Made by a program: the position numbers and the translations under genes
Source of the DNA: Alnus glutinosa
Lineage: Eukaryota; Streptophyta; Magnoliopsida; Fagales; Betulaceae
DNA: 64,000 bases
Direction of reading: 5' to 3'
NCBI RefSeq assembly: GCF_958979055.1
Contig: NC_084894.1
Span: 18,631,616 to 18,695,615 of the forward strand
The notes under the pieces: model-generated
The model's database searches: none
Told to the model about the DNA's origin: nothing
What the model saw: only the letters and a program-made list of their open reading frames with translations
Part shown: in pieces, positions 21,156 through 29,976 of the stretch
How positions within the stretch are numbered: the first letter of the stretch is position 1
How the letters are laid out: each line of letters opens with the position of its first letter

Positions 21156-22203
21156 TGAAAAATAAAGAGACTTCTAATTTACGGTGTGTGTATGTGTGAA
21201 CAATGTGTAACAAAATACCATAAGTGCGGAATTTAAATGAGACAGAAATTTTGTTAACGAAGTGAAAACTCAATTAAGAGAAAAATCACTCTAGGGCAGC
21301 CAAACCCAGAAATTTCACTATTCAGAAAACAAAGGTAATAACAAGACAGTAACATTCACATACCCTTATGCAACAATCATATCTTGCACTCTGACACGTA
21401 ACCCAATGTGAATGCCTTCCAGCGAAATCTCCTACTTGAAGGGGTCTTCAATGGATTCCTTTAGCTTAAGACTTCTCCCTAAGCTAGACCTCGCATGAAC
21501 ATAGTAACCACACACCAGCAACAGCTAGAGAGCTAGTAGATCTTCACAATATCTCCCTAAACACCCTCTCTAAGTTATAGAGAATTCAATACCGTATTCT
21601 GTAAATAATACATGCCTAGAGGCCTCTATTTATAGGCTTAGAAAACCTAAATCGCCACTGATTTGAATTTCTCTAGGCGGCGTCCGGACGGAAGCATAGA
21701 GCGTTCGAACGGTGAATTGTGCAATCGCCTTTCCATAACGCGCTTCGCGTGTTTTCATATTAAGGTTGTGTCCAGATGGTGTTGCCCTAGCGTCTGGACG
21801 GTTGCAAGCTGTCTTCCCGATCTGTGCCTGCAAAAGAAATTTGGATTCTTCTCAAACACTGAAGAGCGTCCGAATGTGTTGCCATGACGTCCGGACGGAT
21901 GCAACATTGAGCTCGTCAGAATCTTCTAGACACTAGAAGGTGTCCGGACGCTTCACTGGACCGTTGGGATAGGAAGAAGGGATCTGACTTTTGCTGAGTT
22001 ATCAACTGCGCAGAATCTTCTTGGAACTCTGAAATTGCCTTCTTGAAACTTGTGACACTAAAACTTGTCATAATAAGGCCATTTTCCTATTAGAGAAATA
22101 ATCTCTGAATATTTGAAGACTTTGAAATAATACGGTATCCCTGTTAAGACAACAACCTACAATATAGTGTTTTTGTTAACAGAATGTAGCCAATAAACTA
22201 AAA
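21156..22203 (-). repeat. Copia 5' LTR (1,048 bp)
   Basis: Left edge TGAAAAATAAAG, right edge CTAAAA (an expected CTAACA with one change). It contains a TATA box at 21626-21634 and three CGTCCGGACG-type palindromes (21681, 21889, 21943). Confidence 0.85.
21626..21634 (-). promoter_or_regulatory. Copia LTR TATA box
   Basis: TATAAATAG in CCTATAAATAGAGG on the minus strand, as in the LTR at 4855-4863. Confidence 0.65.
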
Positions 22204-22244
22204 GCATCCTCCTTGACACAATGCGTTTTAAAGCAGTGATAGCT

Positions 22245-22324
22245 ATGAACCTATTAGAACTCCGTAGTTAAACGTGCTTTTGCGAGAGTAGTACCAAGAT
22301 GGGTGAACTCCTGGAAAGTCTGGT
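22245..22324 (+). pseudogene. 5S rRNA-derived domain in Cassandra 3' LTR
   Basis: Reads TTAGAACTCCGTAGTTAAACG, then GCGAGAGTAGTACCAAGATGG and an ACTCCTGGAAAGTC block, clearly homologous to plant 5S rRNA but with scattered changes, for example in the box A region. It is part of the LTR, not an rRNA gene. Confidence 0.8.
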
Positions 22325-22380
22325 TCAGGTGAGCCAAAAGTGGACAATATTGTGTCGTTGGGACGGGTCATTACAACCAC

Positions 22381-23711
22381 CCCCCTTCAATAGGTGAATA
22401 GTATCAGAGCGGGTTCACTCTGTTTGGATTAAGATTAAGTTGGTCATACCTAAGAGGAGGACAACTCTTAGTAGACCTAAAAAAGTAAGACAAAGAGGGG
22501 TTGAAGAACCAAGAAATCCCTATACTAGAGAAAGGGGGGCAACAAGAACCAATTTGGGCATTCTATGAAACATGGTTACAACAAAAGAACATGCCATGCC
22601 AGGAAGAGACAAGACGAAAGAAGACAAAATGTGAGATCTTACTATAGAGACAATGCAGCCACTTATTGGAATTTGGATATGGTAAGTGTTGTACAATCCC
22701 TTATGTATATGTTAGGTGTTTATTTTTCATAATAGTTGATTGTCTTAAGTGTTTATTCATCCTTATAGTTGATTGTGTTAGTTTAGTGTTTATTTTTGTG
22801 TCAATTTTTGTGTCAATTGTGATAGGTGGAATTTTTTTTTTTTTTTTTTTTTTGTAGTTGTAGTTGGATGGCTCGTCAACTGCCACTTCAAGCGCACGAA
22901 GAAGGGGAAAGGAGAGTTACAAAAACAATATCAGACCTTGCCACACTAACCAGGGGTGTAAAAAGTGCAAGGGGGTTACAAGAATTCAACCTTCTACAAC
23001 TCCATCAAAATGAAGACAAGGTACAAGGGGATAGGGTTGTAGCAAAACAACACAACAATCTAGTGTTAAATCAACCGTGATAACTCAAACAATTACTGTT
23101 AAATCAACTAGAAAAAGTCAACCAACTCAACCAAATACTGCTGAGTCAACTAGGAAAAGTCATCCAACTCAACCTCCTGCAGCCTAATGAGGCAGAACAA
23201 CAAAGACAACAACTCAACATCCTGTAGCCCAATCAAATTTGAGTACTTCTTTTTAGATAAAAATGGTTTTCGAGTGTTATGTTGAGTTGATTATAAACTT
23301 GTTTTACAACCTGCAGGCATCTTATGCAGTTACTACTAAAAAGAAGACAGCTCATGGGTTGGCCACAAGGTCAAGGATAGATAGGTTGAGGGCATGTGTT
23401 GGACGTTTAGGGACCCTCATAGAAAGGATAACCTTGTACTTGATCTCACTAGGGACCCTACTAGGCCACCCCCAATTCCAGATGGTGGATCAGTATGCAC
23501 TTGTGGTCCTCGTGCTGATGGTATAACCTTCAGGGTTGCCCCCCTGATTTTGGCATACCCAAAGGTGTAATACCCGAAATAGTATATAGGGTTAAATTAG
23601 ATTTAGAATGGCTAGAGGGATTTATAAGGTTTGTTAGGTTACGTGACGATGAGTGAGTTGTGGTTTCTTTAACAAAATATTTATATATTATACATGTTTT
23701 CTTCCGTTGGA
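22381..23711. other. Unassigned region, probably decayed transposon sequence
   Basis: The first 20 bp continue the Copia fragment interrupted by Cassandra. At about 22400 it switches to a plus-strand primer-site-like 'atcagagcgggttcac', an inverted junction. Short open segments follow (22868-23080 encoding MARQLPLQAHEEGERR; 23263-23526), separated by a T-rich stretch and intron-like sequence. I do not recognise them. From 23566 'tgtaatacccgaaatag' resembles an LTR start but no matching end is seen. Confidence 0.35.
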
Positions 23712-24434
23712 GTGTATGTTAAGGTACTAGCACTAGGTGGAGTTACGACATTTCTGCTTTGTGACAAATATAAAAGTCTTGGTGGCGTTACATGTATAAT
23801 TCTCACATGCATTTTAAAAATGCCTTTGGGAATCACATGCTCTAAAAATGCATATCAATTTAATTGTTTTGATTGAAATAATTTCCTTGAACTCATTTTA
23901 CAATTTAGAAGAAAAATTTGTCCTTAATTAATATGTAGAATCAAATAAGAACTCTCTCACCCATTACCAGTAAAAAAAGGTAAAACACTTGTGTCCTTAA
24001 TAGAATCACAGAGGAACTTTCTCTACATCAGCAGTAAAAAAGATAAAACATTTAATTATTGGGCTGAACATGATTCTTCCAAACCCAATTTTAAAAAAAA
24101 ATAAAAAAAAAAAAAAAAGATAAAAAATATGTCCTTATTACAATCGTGGAAGAACTTTTTCTCCATTATAAAAAAAAGGTAAAACATTTATTGGGCTCAC
24201 CATGCATATGCGCTGACCTGCTGGTGCATATATCATCATGCTTTTTTTTTTTTTCAAGCTTTATCAGAGAGAAAATGCTGCAATGAAAACAGAAACCCCG
24301 ACGGACACCAGCATTCCATGCTTTGTGAGACCCAGTGCACCAGAATCAACCACTAGTGTAGGAGTAGGAGTAGTAGTAGTAGTAGTAGTACTCTTTGGAC
24401 TAGCTGCTGCCTTCTTCTTGGCCTTAGGCTTGAC
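23712..24434 (-). repeat. Right arm of the inverted duplication (FLA 3' end plus 3' flank)
   Basis: Reverse complement of 1-706: it contains the last 56 codons of FLA and about 550 bp of downstream DNA. The arms diverge mainly in homopolymer length and single substitutions. Confidence 0.85.
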
Positions 24435-25079
24435 TGGGAGCGGTGCCGGCGCTGGTGCCGGAGGCGCCTTTGGAACAAAGATGTCCAGAGGAAGAAGCAC
24501 TTTGTCCACTCGATACACTGCAAGCTGTTTAGCAGAAAATATTGTACCGCTCACAGTGGCATTCACAAGGCCAGTCGAAATGTTTACTTGGCTTCCCGCA
24601 GTGGTCACATTTAGTGGGTAATCGCCGGGGTTGGTATCTCCTGCCTGTGTTCGAACCGGGTTGGTCACGGTTTGGAAGTTTTCCAGAGAATAAAATTTGG
24701 GTAACGTATGAAACTGCATAAGCCGGATCTTTTCTTCGTTGTTGAGAGAGTTTAAAGTGCCCGATTTGAGGTCTGAAAATGCCGAGTCGGTTGGGGCGAA
24801 AAGGGTAAAACCAGTGTCTGAATTGGATAGCTGCCCTTTGATTTGGTCAGCCACTGCAGTGGTTTTTAAGAGGCGGATTAGGATCGTGAATCCTCCGGCC
24901 TTTTGGAGGATTTTGGTGACGTCGGGGGTGCCACGTGGTACTGGGATATTGGCGGGCTGAGCCGGGGCGTTGGCGGGCTGAGTGGGGGCCTGAGCTGGCT
25001 GGCCGAAAGTCTTGCTGCAGAGGGAGAGAAAAACAAGTGAGAGGGAGAAGAGAGCCTGTTTGGTCATCTTCGCATGCAT
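24264..25079 (-). CDS. FLA: Fasciclin-like arabinogalactan protein (FLA11/12-like), complete
   Basis: 271 residues, one exon, usual length for single-fasciclin FLAs of the secondary-wall group. Order: signal peptide (residues 5-26, hydrophobic FSLSLVFLSLC, likely cut after KTFG); Ala/Pro-rich arabinogalactan region 27-50 (QAPTQPANAPAQPA); fasciclin domain about 53-200 with H1 motif TLFAPTDSAF (92-101), the conserved FHTLP (His124) and H2-like LAVYRVDKVLLP (186-197); N-glycosylation sites at N157, N166, N173; second AGP region APPAPAPAPLP (205-215); a Lys/Ala and poly-Thr stretch; and a C-terminal hydrophobic tail (GPI signal). The protein would be secreted, GPI-anchored and act in wall architecture and stem mechanics. 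Start: Met1 gives MHAKMTKQAL; Met5 (25067) fits the family better and may be the true start. No stop or frameshift is seen. Confidence 0.93.
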   Translation of the reverse strand: MHAKMTKQALFSLSLVFLSLCSKTFGQPAQAPTQPANAPAQPANIPVPRGTPDVTKILQKAGGFTILIRLLKTTAVADQIKGQLSNSDTGFTLFAPTDSAFSDLKSGTLNSLNNEEKIRLMQFHTLPKFYSLENFQTVTNPVRTQAGDTNPGDYPLNVTTAGSQVNISTGLVNATVSGTIFSAKQLAVYRVDKVLLPLDIFVPKAPPAPAPAPLPVKPKAKKKAAASPKSTTTTTTTPTPTLVVDSGALGLTKHGMLVSVGVSVFIAAFSL

Positions 25080-25177
25080 GGTGGGGAGTGTTTTTGCTTA
25101 ATATATTTGCTAATGCATGCAAGAGTTGTACGTGCTTGCTGTAGTGTTTGATATGTGAGGTCGAGGGAGGAGAGGGC

Positions 25178-25186
25178 TTTTAATAA
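25178..25186 (-). promoter_or_regulatory. Candidate TATA-like box of the FLA gene
   Basis: Reads TTATTAAAA on the minus strand about 100 bp upstream of the start codon, followed by a CT-rich leader (CCCTCTCCTCCCTCGACC). It is the best TATA-like element in the proximal region but not canonical. Confidence 0.35.
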
Positions 25187-25386
25187 GGCTGGGAGAAAAT
25201 GAAGTTAGGTGAAGGGTACAATCTTAGTTACAAAACCTTAATCTCAGTTACAAAACCTAAGATGTTAGCAGCTCATCTTTTCTGTGAGAGGTGGCGGGAT
25301 GAATGGATAGAATCAGAGATTTTGCCTGTTTAGCCACTAGTTTGCTTGGGAAGGCAGGAAAAACATAGGGGATCTGAGATGTGTTT

Positions 25387-25540
25387 AGGTTAATAGAGAC
25401 GTTTATGATGGGTTAGCGTTCGCTTATGGTGAATCTTAGCTATAAAAACTGATTTGCATGCGACAACCTTAAAGAGAAGATTCTTTCCCCCTGATCTCTT
25501 CCCCTATTCCCACCGCATATCCGCTTTTCAGGTAGGCTCT
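25387..25540 (+). promoter_or_regulatory. Possible orphan promoter and first non-coding exon (plus)
   Basis: TATAAAAA at 25441-25448, then a CT-rich leader at about 25480-25525 and a donor-like CAG/GTAGGC at 25529-25537. It points away from the FLA gene. No coding exon is found downstream before the retroelements begin at 27631. It may be a chance combination or the remains of a divergent gene. Confidence 0.3.
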
Positions 25541-25879
25541 CATCTTTCCTCTTTCTAACACTCAAGTTATTGTTAATTGGTTACTTTAAAATAAAAAAGT
25601 AAAAACATTTTTTACAAACACACTTACTGGCTTGTGTGTTTCTTCTCTTCTCCTGAAACTACTCTATGATAGGATTTTCAGGTATAAAATGCATGGCTGC
25701 TGACCTTTACCATTTTCTGAAAAATGGTGTCTCTCTTATAGGCTAATAACTCGTCCATGGATTGCCTATCAACTTCAGCCTTTTTATTCTTCATATAAGC
25801 ATGCATGGGTATGTCACTTGCATTCAATTTTCTTTTTTTAATTGACACATATGAGAAGTGATTCCTGTACACCAAGTGT

Positions 25880-25968
25880 ACAACAAATGTACAACACCCC
25901 TTCACATGGGGTGGGCCCCACACACTGTGGCGCCCACCCCATGTGAAGGGGTGTTGTACATTTGTTGT
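25880..25968. repeat. Perfect 36-bp inverted repeat (hairpin), likely MITE core
   Basis: Arms 25880-25915 and 25933-25968 are exact reverse complements, GC-rich in the centre (CCCCTTCACATGGGGTGGG), with a 17-nt loop. Flanking 'gtgtaca' and 'gatgtaca' sequences add partial pairing. It could form a stable stem as DNA or RNA. Confidence 0.9.
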
Positions 25969-26026
25969 AGGAGTGATGTACAACTATCATTATTCGACAC
26001 ATATATAGTTCATTATCTTGAGTCGG

Positions 26027-26028
<2 letters not shown>

Positions 26029-26118
<90 letters not shown>
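26029..26118. repeat. (AT)n microsatellite
   Basis: About 90 bp of alternating A and T with two single G interruptions. Confidence 0.95.
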
Positions 26119-26826
26119 GGTTCTCACTGTCATTTGGTTTATATATGCATGTTATGTAGGTGCTCTTTTACGGATGAGAAATGCTATATATATATATGAA
26201 AAATGTTATAACTCCTTTTAGTGTTTTTCTAGGATCATTCTATATTGACAGGACAACCTATTTTTAATAAAGAAAAACTATAGTTTGATTTCTCTTTTAT
26301 GTTTTTATTAAAAAACATATTGTGCCATATTAATATCGAAGGACACTAAAAAGACATTAGAAAATACTCTAACATTTCTTATATATATATATATTCAGCA
26401 TTCTAGAGTACCCTTATCTCAGCATTTTTTTCTACGTAGCACATACTTTTTGGTTTCTCCCTTGTCATCATGCTCATACTTAACGACTTTCACTTGTGGT
26501 GGTGCCTTTATCTTTTATTTTAAGAGATCGCCTTTGTCGGCTATAACCAATCATTGGTCTTGTAATACTTGTGCTGTTGTCCCTCTCACTAAGCATCTTA
26601 TGTTGCTTAACCGGCCACTTTATAACTAATTTCTGGAGAGAGCTATATATATATATATGCTAAATCTAAATCTCATAATTCTCGCTAAAAAATAAAGAAA
26701 CAAAGAAAACAAAAAACATCATCACACTCGACCGTACTCATGAAGTTTTTCAATTTACTTGGGTTCTCTTCAACATCTACTTGCTTACATGATTATGGGC
26801 AGAAATTTTTTATAAATAGGCTTGTC

Positions 26827-27015
26827 GTAAGAAATTTCATACAATCTACATATAAGATTGATATGTATTTATTGACATTTGAAAATCATATGTTATTTTA
26901 ATAGCAAGTACTTTTCACATGCTTTTTCAATAGCATTAATAAAAAAAACATATACTTCTTACATGTTTAAAAGATACATATTATTTTTATATGTAGGTTG
27001 TATAAAATTTCCTAC
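26827..27015. mobile_element. MITE-like element with about 29-bp terminal inverted repeats
   Basis: Ends 26827-26855 and 26987-27015 are reverse complements with about three mismatches (GTAAGAAATTTCATACAATC against its partner). The interior is short, AT-rich and non-coding. The TSD is not clear, so the family is not assigned. Confidence 0.6.
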
Positions 27016-27630
27016 AAACCAGTTTATATGAAATTTCTATCCATATATATGAGTATATAAATATTTAGGCTGTACCTATTTCAATGCAAAATTTACTTTA
27101 TGCAAAATGATTTTGTTAAAAAAAATACTGAAATAAAAATCAATGATTTTTTTTTTTTTTTTTTTGCATTATTTGGTTCAGTTCTTAAAATCATGCATGT
27201 CAAAAATATTTTTAAATGTTTGAATAGTACTGAAAATATTTACAAACTACAAACGAAAAATGTAAGAGCTAGTTATGAGACTTTACTACAAGGCAGTTAT
27301 TTTGATACCTCATTCAATAATAACTTTAGCTAGGAATTAGTATTATCGGAATACCTAGATAAGGTAAGATCAGACTAGGCTAGACAGCATCATGTCTATT
27401 ATATATATATGTCACATGTTAACGTGATATATATATTTTGTTTTTTTGAATTTGTGCCATGGAAAGTCATTTAAGAAAAAGTCATAGAGTGTAAAATGAG
27501 TATGATAAAGCTACGTGAGTTCTGTGCATATATAGCACCTCATCCCACCTTCCCATGCTAGCACGTCTTTGGGAAGCATTGGCCGTTCGTGAAACGTTCA
27601 TAACTCATATCAGCAAACGCAATGAAGGTT

Positions 27631-28072
27631 GAAAAGAATTTAGTATTAAATTCTTGTGTGTTAAGAGAGGGTGTCTAGGCAGAAACCGTTAGATGTGCTA
27701 GTTCTTTTAGAGTTTTTATTGTGTGATTTGATCAACCTTGAAGTCTAACTTAGAGAATAGCTCTAAGTTAAAGGAATCCATTGAAGAAATCTTCAGACAG
27801 GAGGTCTGGTTGAGAGGAGTTCATGTATAGGTACGTGTCAGAGTTAAAGGTGTGACTACCGAATCAGGGGTATGTGAGTACAATTGTTTTGTAACTAGCT
27901 TTTTCTTATGAATAGTGAATTGTCTGGGTGTGGCTGCCGTGGAGTGGTTTTTCTCTTTGTTACAAAGAGTTTCCACTTCGTCACCAAAATATTTGTGTTC
28001 TTTACTTTTCGTATTTTATATTTTGGTTTATTAGTTGATCACACGCACACAGAAAGGAGTCTTTATTTTTCA
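27631..28072 (+). repeat. Copia 5' LTR, 5'-truncated
   Basis: Aligns with 52924-53365 of the 3' LTR up to the common end TTTATTTTTCA. Similarity stops at 27631, so the promoter half with the palindromes and TATA box is missing. Confidence 0.85.
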
Positions 28073-28074
28073 AT

Positions 28075-28089
28075 TGGTATCAGAGCGGG
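28075..28089 (+). promoter_or_regulatory. Copia primer binding site
   Basis: TGGTATCAGAGCGGG two bases after the LTR end; consensus initiator-Met tRNA site. Confidence 0.9.
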
Positions 28090-28147
28090 TTCACTTATGT
28101 TTGGAATAATTTCCTGAGTGATATTCTAGACTCCTATTTTTTCTAAC

Positions 28148-29976
28148 ATGTCTCTAAATCTTAATTTCGTTCATGCCTTTGATGGCACAAATTATGGCTA
28201 TTGGAAAGCGAGAATGAGGTTCTTTTTAAAATCTATAGATGTTTGGCATATTGTAGAATCTGGATGGACACCACGGGATACAACAACTACTGAATAGACT
28301 ATCATTCAAACCAATGCTCGCCTTTTTAATGATAAAGCCTTAAATGCCCTTTGTCAATCTATTTTACCGTCTGAATTCTCACGAATCTCAAATTGTGAAA
28401 TTGCTCGGAAAGCATGAAATATAATGGAAACCACATATGAAGGCACAAAAATTGTTAAATCTGCCAAACGTCAAATGTTGGTTTCCCAGTTTGATGGAAT
28501 TAAGATGTTGGAAGACGAATCTTTTTAATGATTTTTACACTAAGATCAGTGATTTGAGAAATTCCATGGTAAGTCTTGGTAAAAAGATCTCGGATACAAA
28601 GGTCATTAAATTTTTTTTTAAATCTTTGCTTGAGCATTTTAGAATAAAGGTGACCACAATTGAAGAAAGTAAGGATCTATATGCCATCAAGATTGAAGAG
28701 CTTGTAGGGTCTCTTCAAACCTACGAGTTTTTTCTGCTCCCTATCAAGAAGGTTAAATCCATTGCACTCAAGGTTGTAAAAGGTAAAAGTATAACTTCTT
28801 CAGATGAAGAAACTGATGAAGAGGAAGGGTTTGCCATACTTGCCAGAAGCTTCTGAAAATTAATAAAGACCAAGAAATTCAAGAACAATTTTTTTGACAA
28901 TTTGAGAGGTGAACACAAGGGAGTCGAACAAGATGAAGCCGACAAGAAGGATCCTAGAGGCCCTAGATGTTATGAATGTTCAGGCTACAGTCACATGCGA
29001 GCAGATTGCGAGAATCTCAAGCAGGCAAAAGGAAACGCTCTCAACGCTACTCTCAGCGATGATTCAGAGGAAGAAGAAGAGACTCCAGGTAAGGATCCAA
29101 AATTTTTAGCCTTTATAGCTTCATATAATGTTCCTGAGGAGTCCAAGACTTATTACTCTGAGAGTAGTGATGAGAAAGATCTTAAGGATGCTTACAAGAC
29201 CCTATTCATCAAGTTTGTGAAACTGAGAGAGACAAACCAAAAGAATGTGCTAGCTAGAGCTGAACATATTGAAGATAGAAAAAAGCACATTACTACAGAA
29301 GATCAAGGACTTGGAAGATGAACTGGTAGAAGCTCAATTGATGTTGGAGAAGTTCACAGACAACAAGCTATCCTAGATGCTGTCAGGACAAAAGTGTACA
29401 TTGAACAAGACTAGCATAGGCTTTGTAGCTACTACCTATGGTGTCTCCAACATTGCCTCATCTTCAAAGACTGTGATTGTGAAGCCTAAAGTTGAAGAGC
29501 CTCAGGATGCTTGTATGGATAAAAGTAAGGTTATAGTTGGTGATGAAGCTAAAGTTATTGTAGAGCCAGTCAAGACGCCTCCCAACAAAAGAAGTCTACC
29601 CACCTATTATCATTGTGGCATCATCGGTTACATCCGACCTCATTGTCCACAGCTCCGTGCTCAAAAGCCTAAAGTCAATAAGCAAACACCCAAGACACAT
29701 CATGCTCCTCGGGATCAGTGGCCACACCCCCACAGATTTGTTCCTACTTGTCGTCAGTGTGGCAAGACTGGCCACAACAAATTCAGGTACTTCAAACCAA
29801 AGCCCCATAAGCCCAAGAATAACCACCTTTATGAGAGGTTATTAAGTATGATGCAGAATGTCCTAAGCAGATTGGACAAGATGGACAAGGCACACAACCC
29901 TGCTTCGAAGGGTAAGAAGGTATGGGTAAGAAAGCATGAGACTATTCACTCATTGAGGGGGAGTGGACTCACCTAG
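28148..29976 (+). pseudogene. Copia gag (UBN2-type) pseudogene
   Basis: Starts at ATG 28148 with an N-terminal FDGTNYGYWKARM motif typical of Copia Gag. A UBN2-type core includes METTYEGTKIVKSAKRQML, LEHFRIKVTTIEESKDL and IKIEELVGSLQTYE. A CX2CX4HX4C zinc knuckle lies at 28968-29009 (CYECSGYSHMRADC). Two further knuckles downstream are damaged: YHCGIIGYIRPHC lacks the first Cys, and the last Cys of CRQCGKTGHNKFRY is Tyr. The reading is broken by TAG 28295-28297, TGA 28415-28417, a frameshift at about 28528, TGA near 28855 and a later shift near 29320. Not functional. Confidence 0.85.

Larger units (their letters stand above)
11361..22203 (-). mobile_element. Pol-less Copia-type LTR retrotransposon nested in the Cassandra 3' LTR
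   Basis: Reads right to left: 5' LTR 21156-22203, primer site 21139-21153, gag remnants to about 18943, a spacer, a second-ORF remnant near 16533-17050, and a 3' LTR 11361-16532 that is itself split. Flanking 5-mers GTACC (11356-11360) and GCATC (22204-22208) differ at two C/T positions. The empty site in the first Cassandra LTR reads GCACC (7768-7772), so they fit a decayed TSD. No protease, integrase or reverse transcriptase domain is visible, so the element would depend on another for mobility. It also hosts a LINE-like insertion at 19636-20695. Confidence 0.85.
7719..22375 (+). mobile_element. Cassandra-type TRIM with 5S rRNA-derived LTRs, split by two insertions
   Basis: Terminal-repeat retrotransposon in miniature. 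The 5' LTR is 7719-8001, the primer site follows at 8004-8014, and the interior (8002-8070 plus 11226-11305) ends in a purine-rich stretch before the 3' LTR (11306-11360 plus 22209-22375). Both LTRs contain 5S rRNA sequence, the hallmark of Cassandra. TSD ACCAC flanks the whole (7714-7718 and 22376-22380). The LTR start is mutated (AATGACG for TGTGACG) on the left. A 3,150 bp solo LTR interrupts the interior and a 10.8 kb Copia element interrupts the 3' LTR; without them the element is only about 650 bp. No protein is encoded. Confidence 0.85.
25541..27630. other. Intergenic region without supported genes
   Basis: AT-rich DNA containing the hairpin (25880-25968), a long AT microsatellite, short AT tracts at 26382-26392 and 26645-26658, and a MITE-like repeat (26827-27015). 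Open frames here come from TA repeats (Ile-Tyr runs) or AT-rich DNA. Confidence 0.6.

Noticed and set aside
22868..23526. A two-exon gene or CACTA-type transposase remnant
   Set aside because: Open segments have no motif I can place; a resemblance to plant En/Spm-associated proteins was considered but no conserved residues could be matched.
24238..24621. Plus-strand 127-codon frame
   Set aside because: Shadow of the FLA coding sequence on the other strand.
25858..26221. Plus-strand frames with Ile-Tyr repeats
   Set aside because: Translation of the AT microsatellite and hairpin.
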